From VRUE01 sp963715625 (lineage in GTDB: Bacteria; Actinomycetota; Thermoleophilia; Solirubrobacterales; 70-9), in NCBI GenBank assembly GCA_963715625.1, contig OY970260.1, positions 62,001-126,000 on the forward strand: a stretch of DNA of 64,000 nt, written 5' to 3'. Shown here in pieces: positions 39,156-46,504 of this stretch (the stretch's first letter is position 1; each line of letters begins with the position of its first letter). Below the pieces are notes generated by a model. That model was not told where the DNA came from and did not search any database. It saw nothing but the letters and a program-made list of their open reading frames with translations. A program made the translations under genes and the position numbers.

Positions 39156-39239
39156 GTAGGGGACGCCGGTGCCCCTTTCCAAAACACTCGAGCGCGGCTC
39201 CTGCCGCGCGTTTTGGAAAGGGGCACCGGCGTCCCCTAC
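39156..39239. repeat. 84-bp palindromic element with perfect 30-bp arms
   Basis: Arms 39156-39185 and 39210-39239 are perfectly complementary over 30 bp; the loop holds gcgcggc/gccgcgc. Both outer ends read GTAG (GTAGGGG... on each strand). It lies 13 bp from the stop of the following minus-strand gene and may also terminate it. Confidence 0.9.
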
Positions 39240-39252
39240 CCAAAACCCTTCG

Positions 39253-39948
39253 CTAAAGCGGGCTCGGAACTCGAACAACCACGTTGTCAACCGTCGCCTG
39301 CGCTCCCTTGGCGACCTTGGCGGAGCCGACCGAGAAGCCCGAGGCGCGGCCGGTCAGGTCTCCCGCCCCTTCGTCGGTGACGTCGGCAACCAGTTCGCCG
39401 CCGACGTAGGCGAGGATGCGGCAGTTTCCCTTTTCTTCGCCCTCCGTGACGTTGAAGGCGCGAAGCCGGAGGTCGTTGTCGCTATCGACCCCCTGGATCC
39501 CGGCGACGTCCTTGGTGACCTGCAGGTACTCGATGCTCCCGTCGGAGAGGACCTTGCGCAGCTGGGCCTTGCGCTGGAACGGGTAGGCGGCCAGCTGGTA
39601 GCGGGCGCCGCCGCCCGCTCGCAGGTCGAGGGCCAGGTAGGCGGCGTGCTGCACGGGCTTCGGCGTCTTGCCCAGCAGGCGCTCGGTCGCGGCGATCTCG
39701 AGATCGCGCCCGACCACCGGGGTGCGGTAGGAGCACTCCTTGGTCTGCTTGCCGACGACGATGCCGAAGGCATGGTCGGAGGCGCCGCGGCCGCAGCGGT
39801 CGCCGGAGAGCTTGGTGATCTGCGCGAGCTGCCCCTTGCCCTCCATCGGGTTGCGGTAGATGCCCACCAGGGCCGCCCCGGCAACCGGGACGAGGATCAG
39901 CAACACCGCCAGCAGAGCGACGAACGCGCCTGTGCGTAGGGCCTTCAC
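39253..39948 (-). CDS. Secreted or anchored protein with LamG/DUF1080-like jelly-roll domain
   Basis: 231 residues from GTG 39948. N-terminal hydrophobic segment TGAFVALLAVLLILVPVAGA, then a beta-sandwich pattern ending in CRILAYVGGELVADVTDEGA and VGSAKVAKGAQATVDNVVVR, as in concanavalin-like 3-keto-disaccharide hydrolase (DUF1080) and LamG folds. Two cysteine pairs (CGRG, CSYR, CRIL). Outside-facing; ligand unknown. Divergent from ecm with about 90 bp between. Confidence 0.65.
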   Translation of the reverse strand: MKALRTGAFVALLAVLLILVPVAGAALVGIYRNPMEGKGQLAQITKLSGDRCGRGASDHAFGIVVGKQTKECSYRTPVVGRDLEIAATERLLGKTPKPVQHAAYLALDLRAGGGARYQLAAYPFQRKAQLRKVLSDGSIEYLQVTKDVAGIQGVDSDNDLRLRAFNVTEGEEKGNCRILAYVGGELVADVTDEGAGDLTGRASGFSVGSAKVAKGAQATVDNVVVRVPSPL

Positions 39949-40041
39949 AATCTCGCAGCCTAAACACAGGCGAGGGGGAAAGATGCGGCCCGGAGGCCGG
40001 TGAACGGCGGATTTCGAGGTCCGCCAAATATCATTGGAGGG

Positions 40042-42036
40042 GTGAGCGAGCACCGCCTTCCCGAGCGCGACCGCCCCTGGGTGATGCGCACCTACGCCGG
40101 GCACTCCGACGCCCGGCGCTCGAACGAGCTCTACCGGCGCAACCTGGCCAAGGGGCAGACCGGGCTCTCCGTCGCCTTCGACCTGCCCACCCAGACCGGC
40201 TACGACCCCGACCACGTCCTCGCCCGCGGCGAGGTCGGCAAGGTCGGCGTCTCGATCGCCCACAAGGGCGACATGCACCAGCTCCTCGACGGGATCCCGC
40301 TCGACGAGATGAACACCTCGATGACGATCAACGCGACCGCCGCCTGGCTGCTCGGGCTCTACGTCACGGTCGCCGAGGAGAACGGCGTCGAGCGCTCCAA
40401 GCTGAAAGGGACGACCCAGAACGACATCATCAAGGAGTACCTCTCGCGCGGCACCTACGCCTTCCCGCCCGAGCCCTCGATGCGGCTGATCGCCGACATG
40501 GTCGCCTTCACCGTCAACGAGGTGCCGAGCTGGAACCCGACCAACATCTGCAGCTACCACCTGCAGGAGGCCGGGGCGACGCCGGTGCAGGAGATCGCCT
40601 ACGCGCTCTGCACCGGGATCGCCGTGCTCGACGAGGTGAAGGCGCGCGGCCAGGTCTCCGAGGCCGGCTTCCCCAAGGTCTTCGGCCGCATCTCCTTCTT
40701 CGTCAACGCCGGCATCCGGCTGATCGAGGAGATCGCCAAGCTGCGCGCGATGGGCCGGCTCTGGAACGAGATCGGCCGCGAGCGCTACGGCGTCACCGAC
40801 GAGAAGATGCTGCGCTTCCGCTACGGCGTCCAGGTCAACTCGCTCGGCCTGACCGAGGCCCAGCCGGAGAACAACATCCAGCGGATCGTGCTGGAGGCGC
40901 TTGCGGTGACGCTGAGCCGCGACGCCCGCGCCCGCGCGCTCCAGCTGCCCGCCTGGAACGAGGCGATGGGCCTCCCCCGCCCCTGGGACCAGCAGTGGAG
41001 CCTGCGCATCCAGCAGGTCCTGGCCAACGAGACCGACCTGCTCGAGTACCCCGACCTCTTCGAGGGCTCGGTGGTCATGGACGGCCTGGTCGAGGAGCTG
41101 GCCGAGGGCGCCCGCGCGGAGATGGCCGTCGTCGAGGAGCACGGCGGCGCCGTCGCCGCGGTCCCCTACATGAAGGCCCGCCTGGTCGAGTCGCACCGCG
41201 AGCGCGTCGCCCGGATCGAGGCCGGCGAGCAGAAGGTCGTCGGCCAGAACAGCTTCACCGAGACCGAGGACTCGCCGCTGACCGCCGGCGCCGACGGCGG
41301 CATCCTCACCCCCGACCCCGAGGTCGAGCGCGAGCGGGTCGAGGCACTCGAGCGCTGGAAGGCCGAGCGCGACGAGGGCGCGGTGCGGGCGGCGCTGGAG
41401 GAGCTGGGACGGGTCGCGGCCGACGACAGGCAGAACATCATGCCGGCGACGATCGCCACCGCCAAGGCGGGTGCGACCACGGGCGAGTGGGCCCAAGTGC
41501 TGCGCGAGGCGTTCGGCGCTTACCGGGGCCCGACCGGCGTCGGCGGCGCCGCCCCGGCTGCCGATCGCGAGCAGCTGGAGCAGATCCGCCGCCGCGTCGA
41601 CGAGGTCTCCGAGCGGATCGGGCACCGGGTCAAGATCCTGGTCGGCAAGCCCGGCCTCGACGGGCACTCCAACGGCTCCGAGCAGATCGCCCTGCGCGCC
41701 CGCGACGCCGGCATGGAGGTGATCTACCAGGGGATCAGGCTCACCCCGGAGGAGATCGCCGAGTCCGCCCTGCAGGAGGACGTCAACGTGGTCGGCCTCT
41801 CGATCCTCTCCGGCTCCCACCTGGAGCTGGTCCCCGAGGTCGTGCGGCTGCTGCGCGAGGAGGACATCGAGGTGCCTATCGTGGTCGGCGGCATCATCCC
41901 CCCAGCCGACGCCGAGCGCCTGCGCGAGGCCGGGGTCGACGGCGTCTACACGCCGAAGGACTTCGACATCAACAAGATCATGGGCGAGATCGTCGATTTG
42001 GTTGGGCAACGCGCCGGGGCCAGCGCGGCTGCTTGA
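40042..42036 (+). CDS. ecm: Ethylmalonyl-CoA mutase (B12-dependent)
   Basis: 664 residues from GTG 40042 (a GGAGG lies directly before it, unusually close; GTG 40000 is the other in-frame choice). Adenosylcobalamin mutase converting ethylmalonyl-CoA to methylsuccinyl-CoA. Barrel domain RTYAGHSDARRSNELYRRNL, AFDLPTQTGYDPDH, DEMNTSMTINATAAWLLGLY; C-terminal B12 domain with DGHSNG (DxHxxG), LSILSGSH and VVGGIIPP. Single-chain architecture and the RTYAGHS opening fit the Ecm/MeaA clade rather than classic methylmalonyl-CoA mutase; ccr, mcl and maoC nearby support it. No cobalamin riboswitch was recognised upstream. Confidence 0.88.
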   Translation: MSEHRLPERDRPWVMRTYAGHSDARRSNELYRRNLAKGQTGLSVAFDLPTQTGYDPDHVLARGEVGKVGVSIAHKGDMHQLLDGIPLDEMNTSMTINATAAWLLGLYVTVAEENGVERSKLKGTTQNDIIKEYLSRGTYAFPPEPSMRLIADMVAFTVNEVPSWNPTNICSYHLQEAGATPVQEIAYALCTGIAVLDEVKARGQVSEAGFPKVFGRISFFVNAGIRLIEEIAKLRAMGRLWNEIGRERYGVTDEKMLRFRYGVQVNSLGLTEAQPENNIQRIVLEALAVTLSRDARARALQLPAWNEAMGLPRPWDQQWSLRIQQVLANETDLLEYPDLFEGSVVMDGLVEELAEGARAEMAVVEEHGGAVAAVPYMKARLVESHRERVARIEAGEQKVVGQNSFTETEDSPLTAGADGGILTPDPEVERERVEALERWKAERDEGAVRAALEELGRVAADDRQNIMPATIATAKAGATTGEWAQVLREAFGAYRGPTGVGGAAPAADREQLEQIRRRVDEVSERIGHRVKILVGKPGLDGHSNGSEQIALRARDAGMEVIYQGIRLTPEEIAESALQEDVNVVGLSILSGSHLELVPEVVRLLREEDIEVPIVVGGIIPPADAERLREAGVDGVYTPKDFDINKIMGEIVDLVGQRAGASAAA

Positions 42037-42040
42037 AGTC

Positions 42041-42081
42041 CTTACGCGTCGGTTTTTCCTCAAATCACCCTCTTACGCGTC
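42041..42081 (+). promoter_or_regulatory. Direct repeat pair cttacgcgtc before the Fic gene
   Basis: cttacgcgtc occurs at 42041-42050 and 42072-42081, 31 bp apart (three helical turns), in an AT-richer stretch ending 24 bp before the ATG. Fits two half-sites for a regulator binding the same DNA face, possibly the AbiEi-like N-terminal domain of the product itself. Confidence 0.5.
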
Positions 42082-42104
42082 AATTATTTACACTCGACGA
42101 TGCG

Positions 42105-43619
42105 ATGGCCGAGGTTACGCGCAGATTTTTGCTGGCGGATCAGCCCGAGGTCTTCTCCAGCACCGCCGAGACCTCACGAGCTGTGGGCGCCGCCGTCAGG
42201 CGCGGGCAGGCGCGCAAAGTTGGTCCACGCCTTTATACCCGGAATACCGAAGACCCGCTCGAGGACGTGGTGCGCCGAAACTGGCAACGGATCGCTGCCG
42301 CCTATTTTCCTGGCGCCGTCGTTGTAGATCGCAGTGCCTTCGAGGCGAAGCCGTCCGATGACGGCTCCCTGTTCCTCGACGCAGGCCCTGCCTACTCCGC
42401 CCGGCGTCCTGTCCGCCTGCCGGGGCTCACCCTGCGCTCACGTCAGGGCGTCGGCCCCGTGGACGGGGACATGCCGTTCATGGAGGATCTTCATTTCTCG
42501 GGGCAGGCGCGCAAATTCCTCGATAACCTTCGCCCGTCACGGGCACGCGGTGAGGGCATCGCCCGCACCCTCTCCCGAGCCGAGATCGAGGACGAGCTGA
42601 TCCGAATAGCAGCTCAGCGCGGCGCCGATGCCCTGAACGAACTTCGAGACCGTGCCCGTGAGATCGCCACAGCGCTCAATGCCAAGCGAGAGATGGAGCT
42701 CCTCGACGGCCTGATCGGTGCGGTCCAAGGCACGCGCGACGTAGAGCTCGCCACCGCCGCCGCGCGAGCACAACGTCAGGGAATGGGCTTCGATCCTCGC
42801 CGACTGGAGTTGTTCGAAACGCTGCAGGCATACCTTCTGCAGGATCCGCAAACGGAGCGTTCCGAGCAACCCGACTCGCTTCCCGCGCTCTCTTTCATCG
42901 AGGCTTACTTCTCCAACTGGATCGAGGGCACTGAATTCGCGGTCGACGAGGCCGAAGAGATCGTCTTCGAAGGCACGATTCCGGAGGGCAGGTTCGAAGA
43001 CGCTCATGACGTCCTCGGGACCTTCGAGCTCGTGAACGACCCAGCTCGACGAGCACGCGTGCCAGACGATCCGGACGATCTGCTCACTCTGTTGCGATCC
43101 CATCATGGGCTGATGCTGGCGCGTCGCCCCGCAGCCCGTCCCGCCTCCTTCAAGGCGAAGCCCAACCAGGCAGGTGGCACCACCTTCGTACATCCGGACC
43201 TCGTCGAAGGCACGCTGAGCGAGGGGTTCCGCTACCTGAAGCCGCTCCCGGCGGGACTTGCGCGCGCCATCTTCATGATGTTCCTCGTCTCTGAGGTGCA
43301 CCCGTTCACCGATGGCAACGGCCGCGTGGCGCGGGTCCTGATGAACGCCGAGTTGACTGCATCTGGCCAGCAGCGGATCACGATCCCTCTCTCCTACCGT
43401 GAAAGCTATCTGCAGGGCCTGCGTGCGCTGTCGCGCAATGGCAACCCGCGACCCTTGGTGCGCGTCCTCGACTTCGCACAGCGATACGCGGCGGCGATCG
43501 ACTGGAGCAATCTCGATGCCGCAAAGGGCATGCTGGCCCGAACTAACGCCTTCGTCCCGCCTGACGTCGCCGATGAAAAGGGCCTGCGGCTGGAGTTGCC
43601 GGAGGACGCCGGAGCTTAG
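42105..43619 (+). CDS. Fic-domain AMPylase fused to an AbiEi-like N-terminal domain
   Basis: 504 residues from ATG 42105. C-terminal Fic domain with the full motif HPFTDGNGRVAR near residue 398 and an upstream inhibitory-helix motif SNWIEG (S/TxxxEG/N) near residue 268, so it should be a self-inhibited nucleotidyl-transferase. The N-terminal ~190 residues (SRAVGAAVRRGQARKVGPRL then YTRN; YFPGAVVVDRSAFEA) resemble the AbiEi-type winged-helix antitoxin domain. The product may thus join a toxin-type activity to a DNA-binding, antitoxin-type domain. Codon use seems slightly less GC-biased than its neighbours. It sits between ecm and a gene of unknown function, interrupting the carbon-pathway cluster. 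Confidence 0.85.
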   Translation: MAEVTRRFLLADQPEVFSSTAETSRAVGAAVRRGQARKVGPRLYTRNTEDPLEDVVRRNWQRIAAAYFPGAVVVDRSAFEAKPSDDGSLFLDAGPAYSARRPVRLPGLTLRSRQGVGPVDGDMPFMEDLHFSGQARKFLDNLRPSRARGEGIARTLSRAEIEDELIRIAAQRGADALNELRDRAREIATALNAKREMELLDGLIGAVQGTRDVELATAAARAQRQGMGFDPRRLELFETLQAYLLQDPQTERSEQPDSLPALSFIEAYFSNWIEGTEFAVDEAEEIVFEGTIPEGRFEDAHDVLGTFELVNDPARRARVPDDPDDLLTLLRSHHGLMLARRPAARPASFKAKPNQAGGTTFVHPDLVEGTLSEGFRYLKPLPAGLARAIFMMFLVSEVHPFTDGNGRVARVLMNAELTASGQQRITIPLSYRESYLQGLRALSRNGNPRPLVRVLDFAQRYAAAIDWSNLDAAKGMLARTNAFVPPDVADEKGLRLELPEDAGA

Positions 43620-43659
43620 CCGGGGTGCGCCCAACGAGCGCCCTCGCCACAATGGAGCC

Positions 43660-44226
43660 ATGAGCGACTTCAACGGGGACAGCTCTGCCTGGCTGCGCTG
43701 CTACCGCTGCTGGTCGGTGAACCTCGAGATCCAGATCCACTACGACGCGATCCGCCGCGTCGAGCCCGGCACCGGCATTCTCGCCGAGGGGGTCGACGAG
43801 GTGCAGGAGGCCCTCGTGCAGTGCGTCGACTGCATGCACGACCAGCCCCACCTCGCCTTCCAGGACGACCACGTCGTGCCGGTCGAGGACCGCTGGGAGC
43901 GGATGGTCGCCGGCACCCCCTGGGTCGCCTCCTGCACGGTCCGCGTCGACCAGGACCGGGTCGAGACCTGCTCGGGCCCCGAAGCGATCGAGTTCCTCAC
44001 CTACGGTGCCTTCGGCGACGCCGGCGTGCGCGAGTTCTTCACCCACGTCCGCTTCCACAAGCACGACGAGGAGGAGATCGTCGTCCACATGCTGGTCGAG
44101 CTCTACGCCCGCTCCGCCGAAGAGGCCACCGACGTCCTCGAAGCTGCCGCCCACGGCCCGCTCGAGATCACCTCGCTTGCCGAGGAGTCAAGACCCCCGG
44201 CCCACGCCAGCGACGAGGCTCACTGA
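43660..44226 (+). CDS. Protein of unknown function with CxxC pairs
   Basis: 188 residues from ATG 43660. CYRCWSVNLEI and CVDCMHDQP give two CxxC motifs suitable for a metal site; the rest is soluble with GAFGDAGVREFFTHVRFHKH and an acidic helix. No family recognised. Convergent with the maoC gene, 3 bp apart. Confidence 0.6.
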   Translation: MSDFNGDSSAWLRCYRCWSVNLEIQIHYDAIRRVEPGTGILAEGVDEVQEALVQCVDCMHDQPHLAFQDDHVVPVEDRWERMVAGTPWVASCTVRVDQDRVETCSGPEAIEFLTYGAFGDAGVREFFTHVRFHKHDEEEIVVHMLVELYARSAEEATDVLEAAAHGPLEITSLAEESRPPAHASDEAH

Positions 44227-44229
44227 GAG

Positions 44230-44748
44230 CTACTCGCCGGGGTTCTTTCGCGGCACGAGGACCAGGCGCTTGAACTCGGCGACGAGGAGACCGTCCTGGT
44301 TGAGGACGCGGGTGTGGACCTTGACCACGCCGCGGTCGGGCTTCGACTTTGAGGGCTTGACCTCGAGCACCTCGGTCTCGCAGAAGAGGGTGTCGCCGTG
44401 GAAGACGGGGTTGGGGTGACTGAGGTCTTCGGTCGCCAGGTTGGCGATCGCCTTGCCGGAGACGTCGGAGACCGACATCCCGAGGGCGAGCGAGTAGACG
44501 AGCGGACCGACGACGACGTTGCGGCCCTGCTGGGAGCCCGCCGCGTAGACGTCGTTGAGGTGCAGCGGGTGGTGGTTCATCGTGATCAGGCAGAAGAGGT
44601 GGTCGTCGGACTCGGTCACCGTCTTCGCCGGCCAGTGCTTGTAGACGGCGCCGACCTCGAACTCCTCGAGGTAGCGGCCGTAGGCGTGGGCGCCGGACGC
44701 CTCGCGCTCGGCCTGGTCGGTGGTCAGCTCGTACTTCTCATCGCTCAT
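44230..44748 (-). CDS. MaoC-family hydratase, candidate mesaconyl-CoA hydratase
   Basis: 172 residues from ATG 44748 (GGAG 10 bases upstream, inside the preceding gene). Hot-dog fold hydratase; the catalytic Asp/His region reads DHLFCLITMNHHPLHLNDVY (hydratase 2 motif) and the C-terminal half has HPNPVFHGDTLFCETEVLEV. In the ethylmalonyl-CoA pathway a MaoC-type enzyme hydrates mesaconyl-CoA to beta-methylmalyl-CoA; neighbouring ccr, ecm and mcl make this the likely role. It overlaps the AAA ATPase gene by 11 bp, so it may depend on that gene's transcript. Confidence 0.82.
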   Translation of the reverse strand: MSDEKYELTTDQAEREASGAHAYGRYLEEFEVGAVYKHWPAKTVTESDDHLFCLITMNHHPLHLNDVYAAGSQQGRNVVVGPLVYSLALGMSVSDVSGKAIANLATEDLSHPNPVFHGDTLFCETEVLEVKPSKSKPDRGVVKVHTRVLNQDGLLVAEFKRLVLVPRKNPGE

Positions 44749-46012
44749 CGGGTTGGATCTCCTCTAGGTCTTGGACGGCGCGGGATGCTACCCGCGCGCC
44801 GGCTCCGGCGCTCCACAGGCCGCTCACCGGCACCGCCGCGAGGCGGTGGCCGAAGGGCAGCGTGCGGGGGCCCGTGTGGATCAGCACGCCCGCCTTGAAC
44901 CTGTCCCCGAGCTTGTCGCGGAGGTAGCGCAGGCCGGCGAAGTCGGCGCTCCGCGGGGTGGCCCCCGCCTTCACCTCGACGCCGACCACCTCGCCGCTAT
45001 GACGTTCCAGGACCACGTCCACCTCCCGCTGGCGCTGGTCGCGGAAGTGATGGATCGTGAGCTGCCGTTCGGCGAGCTCGGCGTGGCGCAGCAACTCCAT
45101 CGCGACGAAGCTCTCCAGCGCCGCGCCGGCCAACTCCCCGTCCTCGGTGATGCGATCCTCGCCGGCGCCGATCAGGTAAGCCAGCAGCCCGCTGTCGACC
45201 ACGTAGGCCTTCGGGCTCTTGATGAGGCGGTGGCCGAGATTATGGCGCCAGGCCCCCAGCAGGCGAACAAGGAACAGTCGCTCCAGGATCTGCACGTGCC
45301 TGGCGACGGTGGCGCGGTTGATGCCGAGCTCCGCAGCCATCCCGTTGACGTTGAGGATCCCACCGGAGCGTGCGCCGATCAGCCGCAGCACCCGGTCGAG
45401 GTTACGAGGCTCTCGAACGCTGGCCACGTCGTCCAGGTCGCGGCTCAGCAGCGACTCGACGTAGCTCTCGAAGAAGCCGCCGAGGCCGCGCACGGAGAGC
45501 CGCTGCGCCTCCGGATAGCCCCCCCTCACCAGCATCGGGGCGATCGCCCGTCGCCCGACAGGGGCATCGGTGACCATGGGGAACTCGCCCTCGAAGAGGG
45601 GGTCCACGAAGGACGCGGGGGCTTCGCGCAGCTCGGCCTGCGACAGCGGCCAGAGGCGGAGGTAACGCACCCGGCCGGGCAGGGTGTCGGCGATGGCGGG
45701 AAGCGTCAAGAGATCGGCCGAGCCGGTGAGGAGGAACTGACCGGGGGAATCGTCGGAGTCGAGCTTCTGCTTGATGGCCAGCAGCAGCTCCGGCGCCCGC
45801 TGCACCTCGTCGATCACAGCCGGGCCGGTGAGGCTCGCGATCGCCTCGACAGGGTCGGCGCGCACCGAGGCGGCGGTCCCGGGGTCGTCGAGGGATATGT
45901 ACTCCGCCCCCTGACCGCTATGCGCGATCTCCGACGCCAGGGTGCTCTTCCCCACCTGCCTCGCGCCGAGCAGCGCGACGGCACGACTCTCCGCCAGGGC
46001 CTCGAGCACCAA
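44738..46012 (-). CDS. AAA ATPase with DUF4143 domain
   Basis: 424 residues if GTG 46012 is the start; the frame continues upstream without ATG as PRKLIPRHAYPLVLEAL, typical of the family's N-terminus, so the true start may be an unusual codon. Walker A LLGARQVGKSTLA, Walker B AVIDEVQRAPELL, sensor-like LTGSADLLT; C-terminal DUF4143 with a restriction-nuclease-like core (EVDVVLERHSGEVVGVEVKA). Members are common, often laterally spread, and of unproven function, perhaps defence-related. It sits directly upstream of and overlapping maoC. Confidence 0.85.
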   Translation of the reverse strand: MVLEALAESRAVALLGARQVGKSTLASEIAHSGQGAEYISLDDPGTAASVRADPVEAIASLTGPAVIDEVQRAPELLLAIKQKLDSDDSPGQFLLTGSADLLTLPAIADTLPGRVRYLRLWPLSQAELREAPASFVDPLFEGEFPMVTDAPVGRRAIAPMLVRGGYPEAQRLSVRGLGGFFESYVESLLSRDLDDVASVREPRNLDRVLRLIGARSGGILNVNGMAAELGINRATVARHVQILERLFLVRLLGAWRHNLGHRLIKSPKAYVVDSGLLAYLIGAGEDRITEDGELAGAALESFVAMELLRHAELAERQLTIHHFRDQRQREVDVVLERHSGEVVGVEVKAGATPRSADFAGLRYLRDKLGDRFKAGVLIHTGPRTLPFGHRLAAVPVSGLWSAGAGARVASRAVQDLEEIQPDER

Positions 46013-46099
46013 CGGGTAGGCGTGCCTGGGGATCAGCTTCCGGGGGACGATGGTGCAATTGTATACTGAAAAGCCAACGAATTGTAGGCTTTCTTGCCG

Positions 46100-46131
46100 A
46101 CAGATTGTTTACTGGCAGGGAGACAAACTGT
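46100..46131. promoter_or_regulatory. Inverted repeat upstream of the DUF4143 ATPase
   Basis: ACAGATTGT (46100-46108) and ACAAACTGT (46123-46131) pair at 8 of 9 positions. Together with the nearby aaagcc...ggcttt pair it lies in the most AT-rich 100 bp of this region, between two minus-strand genes, and is a likely promoter/operator area for the ATPase gene. Confidence 0.45.
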
Positions 46132-46141
46132 GGCCTGGCGC

Positions 46142-46504
46142 TCAGTGGGCCTTCTTCAGCCGGGCGCGTTCCTCCTGGCGTTCGACCACCTGGGCGATCA
46201 GCTTCTTCACGTTGGAGTCGCCCGTGGCCTTGATGTGGCCGGTCTCGTAAGCCTTGCGGTAGCTCTTCAGCGTCCCGTTCTCGGCCAGGTCGTTGAACTG
46301 GGGGCGATCGATCTGGACCAGGACCCGCTCGTCCTGGGAGAGGTCCTTCTTGATCGCCGGCCCCGGCAGCTCGACCCGGTAGAGCTGGATGTCGTGCTTG
46401 GCCCTCAGTTCCAGGCCGAAGACCAGTTTCAGCTTCGCCAGCGCCGGAACCTCGGCCTGGAACCGCTCGACGGCTGTTCTGATCAGCTCTGGCGTCGAAG
46501 CCAT
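46142..46504 (-). CDS. Small soluble protein of unknown function
   Basis: 120 residues from ATG 46504. TPELIRTAVERFQAEVPALA, KLVFGLELRAKHDIQLYRVE and DERVLVQIDRPQFNDLAENG suggest a small alpha/beta sterol-carrier-like (SCP2-like) fold, with a charged C-terminal helix. Not confidently assigned. Its start overlaps the 3' end of the large secreted-protein gene by 22 bp. Confidence 0.6.
   Translation of the reverse strand: MASTPELIRTAVERFQAEVPALAKLKLVFGLELRAKHDIQLYRVELPGPAIKKDLSQDERVLVQIDRPQFNDLAENGTLKSYRKAYETGHIKATGDSNVKKLIAQVVERQEERARLKKAH

Noticed and set aside
22495..39239. The palindromic elements read as ordinary rho-independent terminators
   Set aside because: Several lie inside genes or between divergent genes, none has a T tract, and arms of 22-30 bp with shared loops exceed terminator needs. 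Some (23360, 30589, 39156) may still act as terminators.
39949..40041. Cobalamin riboswitch upstream of the B12-dependent mutase
   Set aside because: The gap is only about 90 bp and I could not find a B12-box-like stretch; only a short ggcgga/tccgcc hairpin is present.
39253..42063. 936-residue open frame on the minus strand opposite ecm
   Set aside because: It is an antisense shadow in a GC-rich region; only its last 231 residues, after GTG 39948, form a plausible secreted protein. The rest lacks domain structure, while the plus strand encodes a clear B12 mutase.
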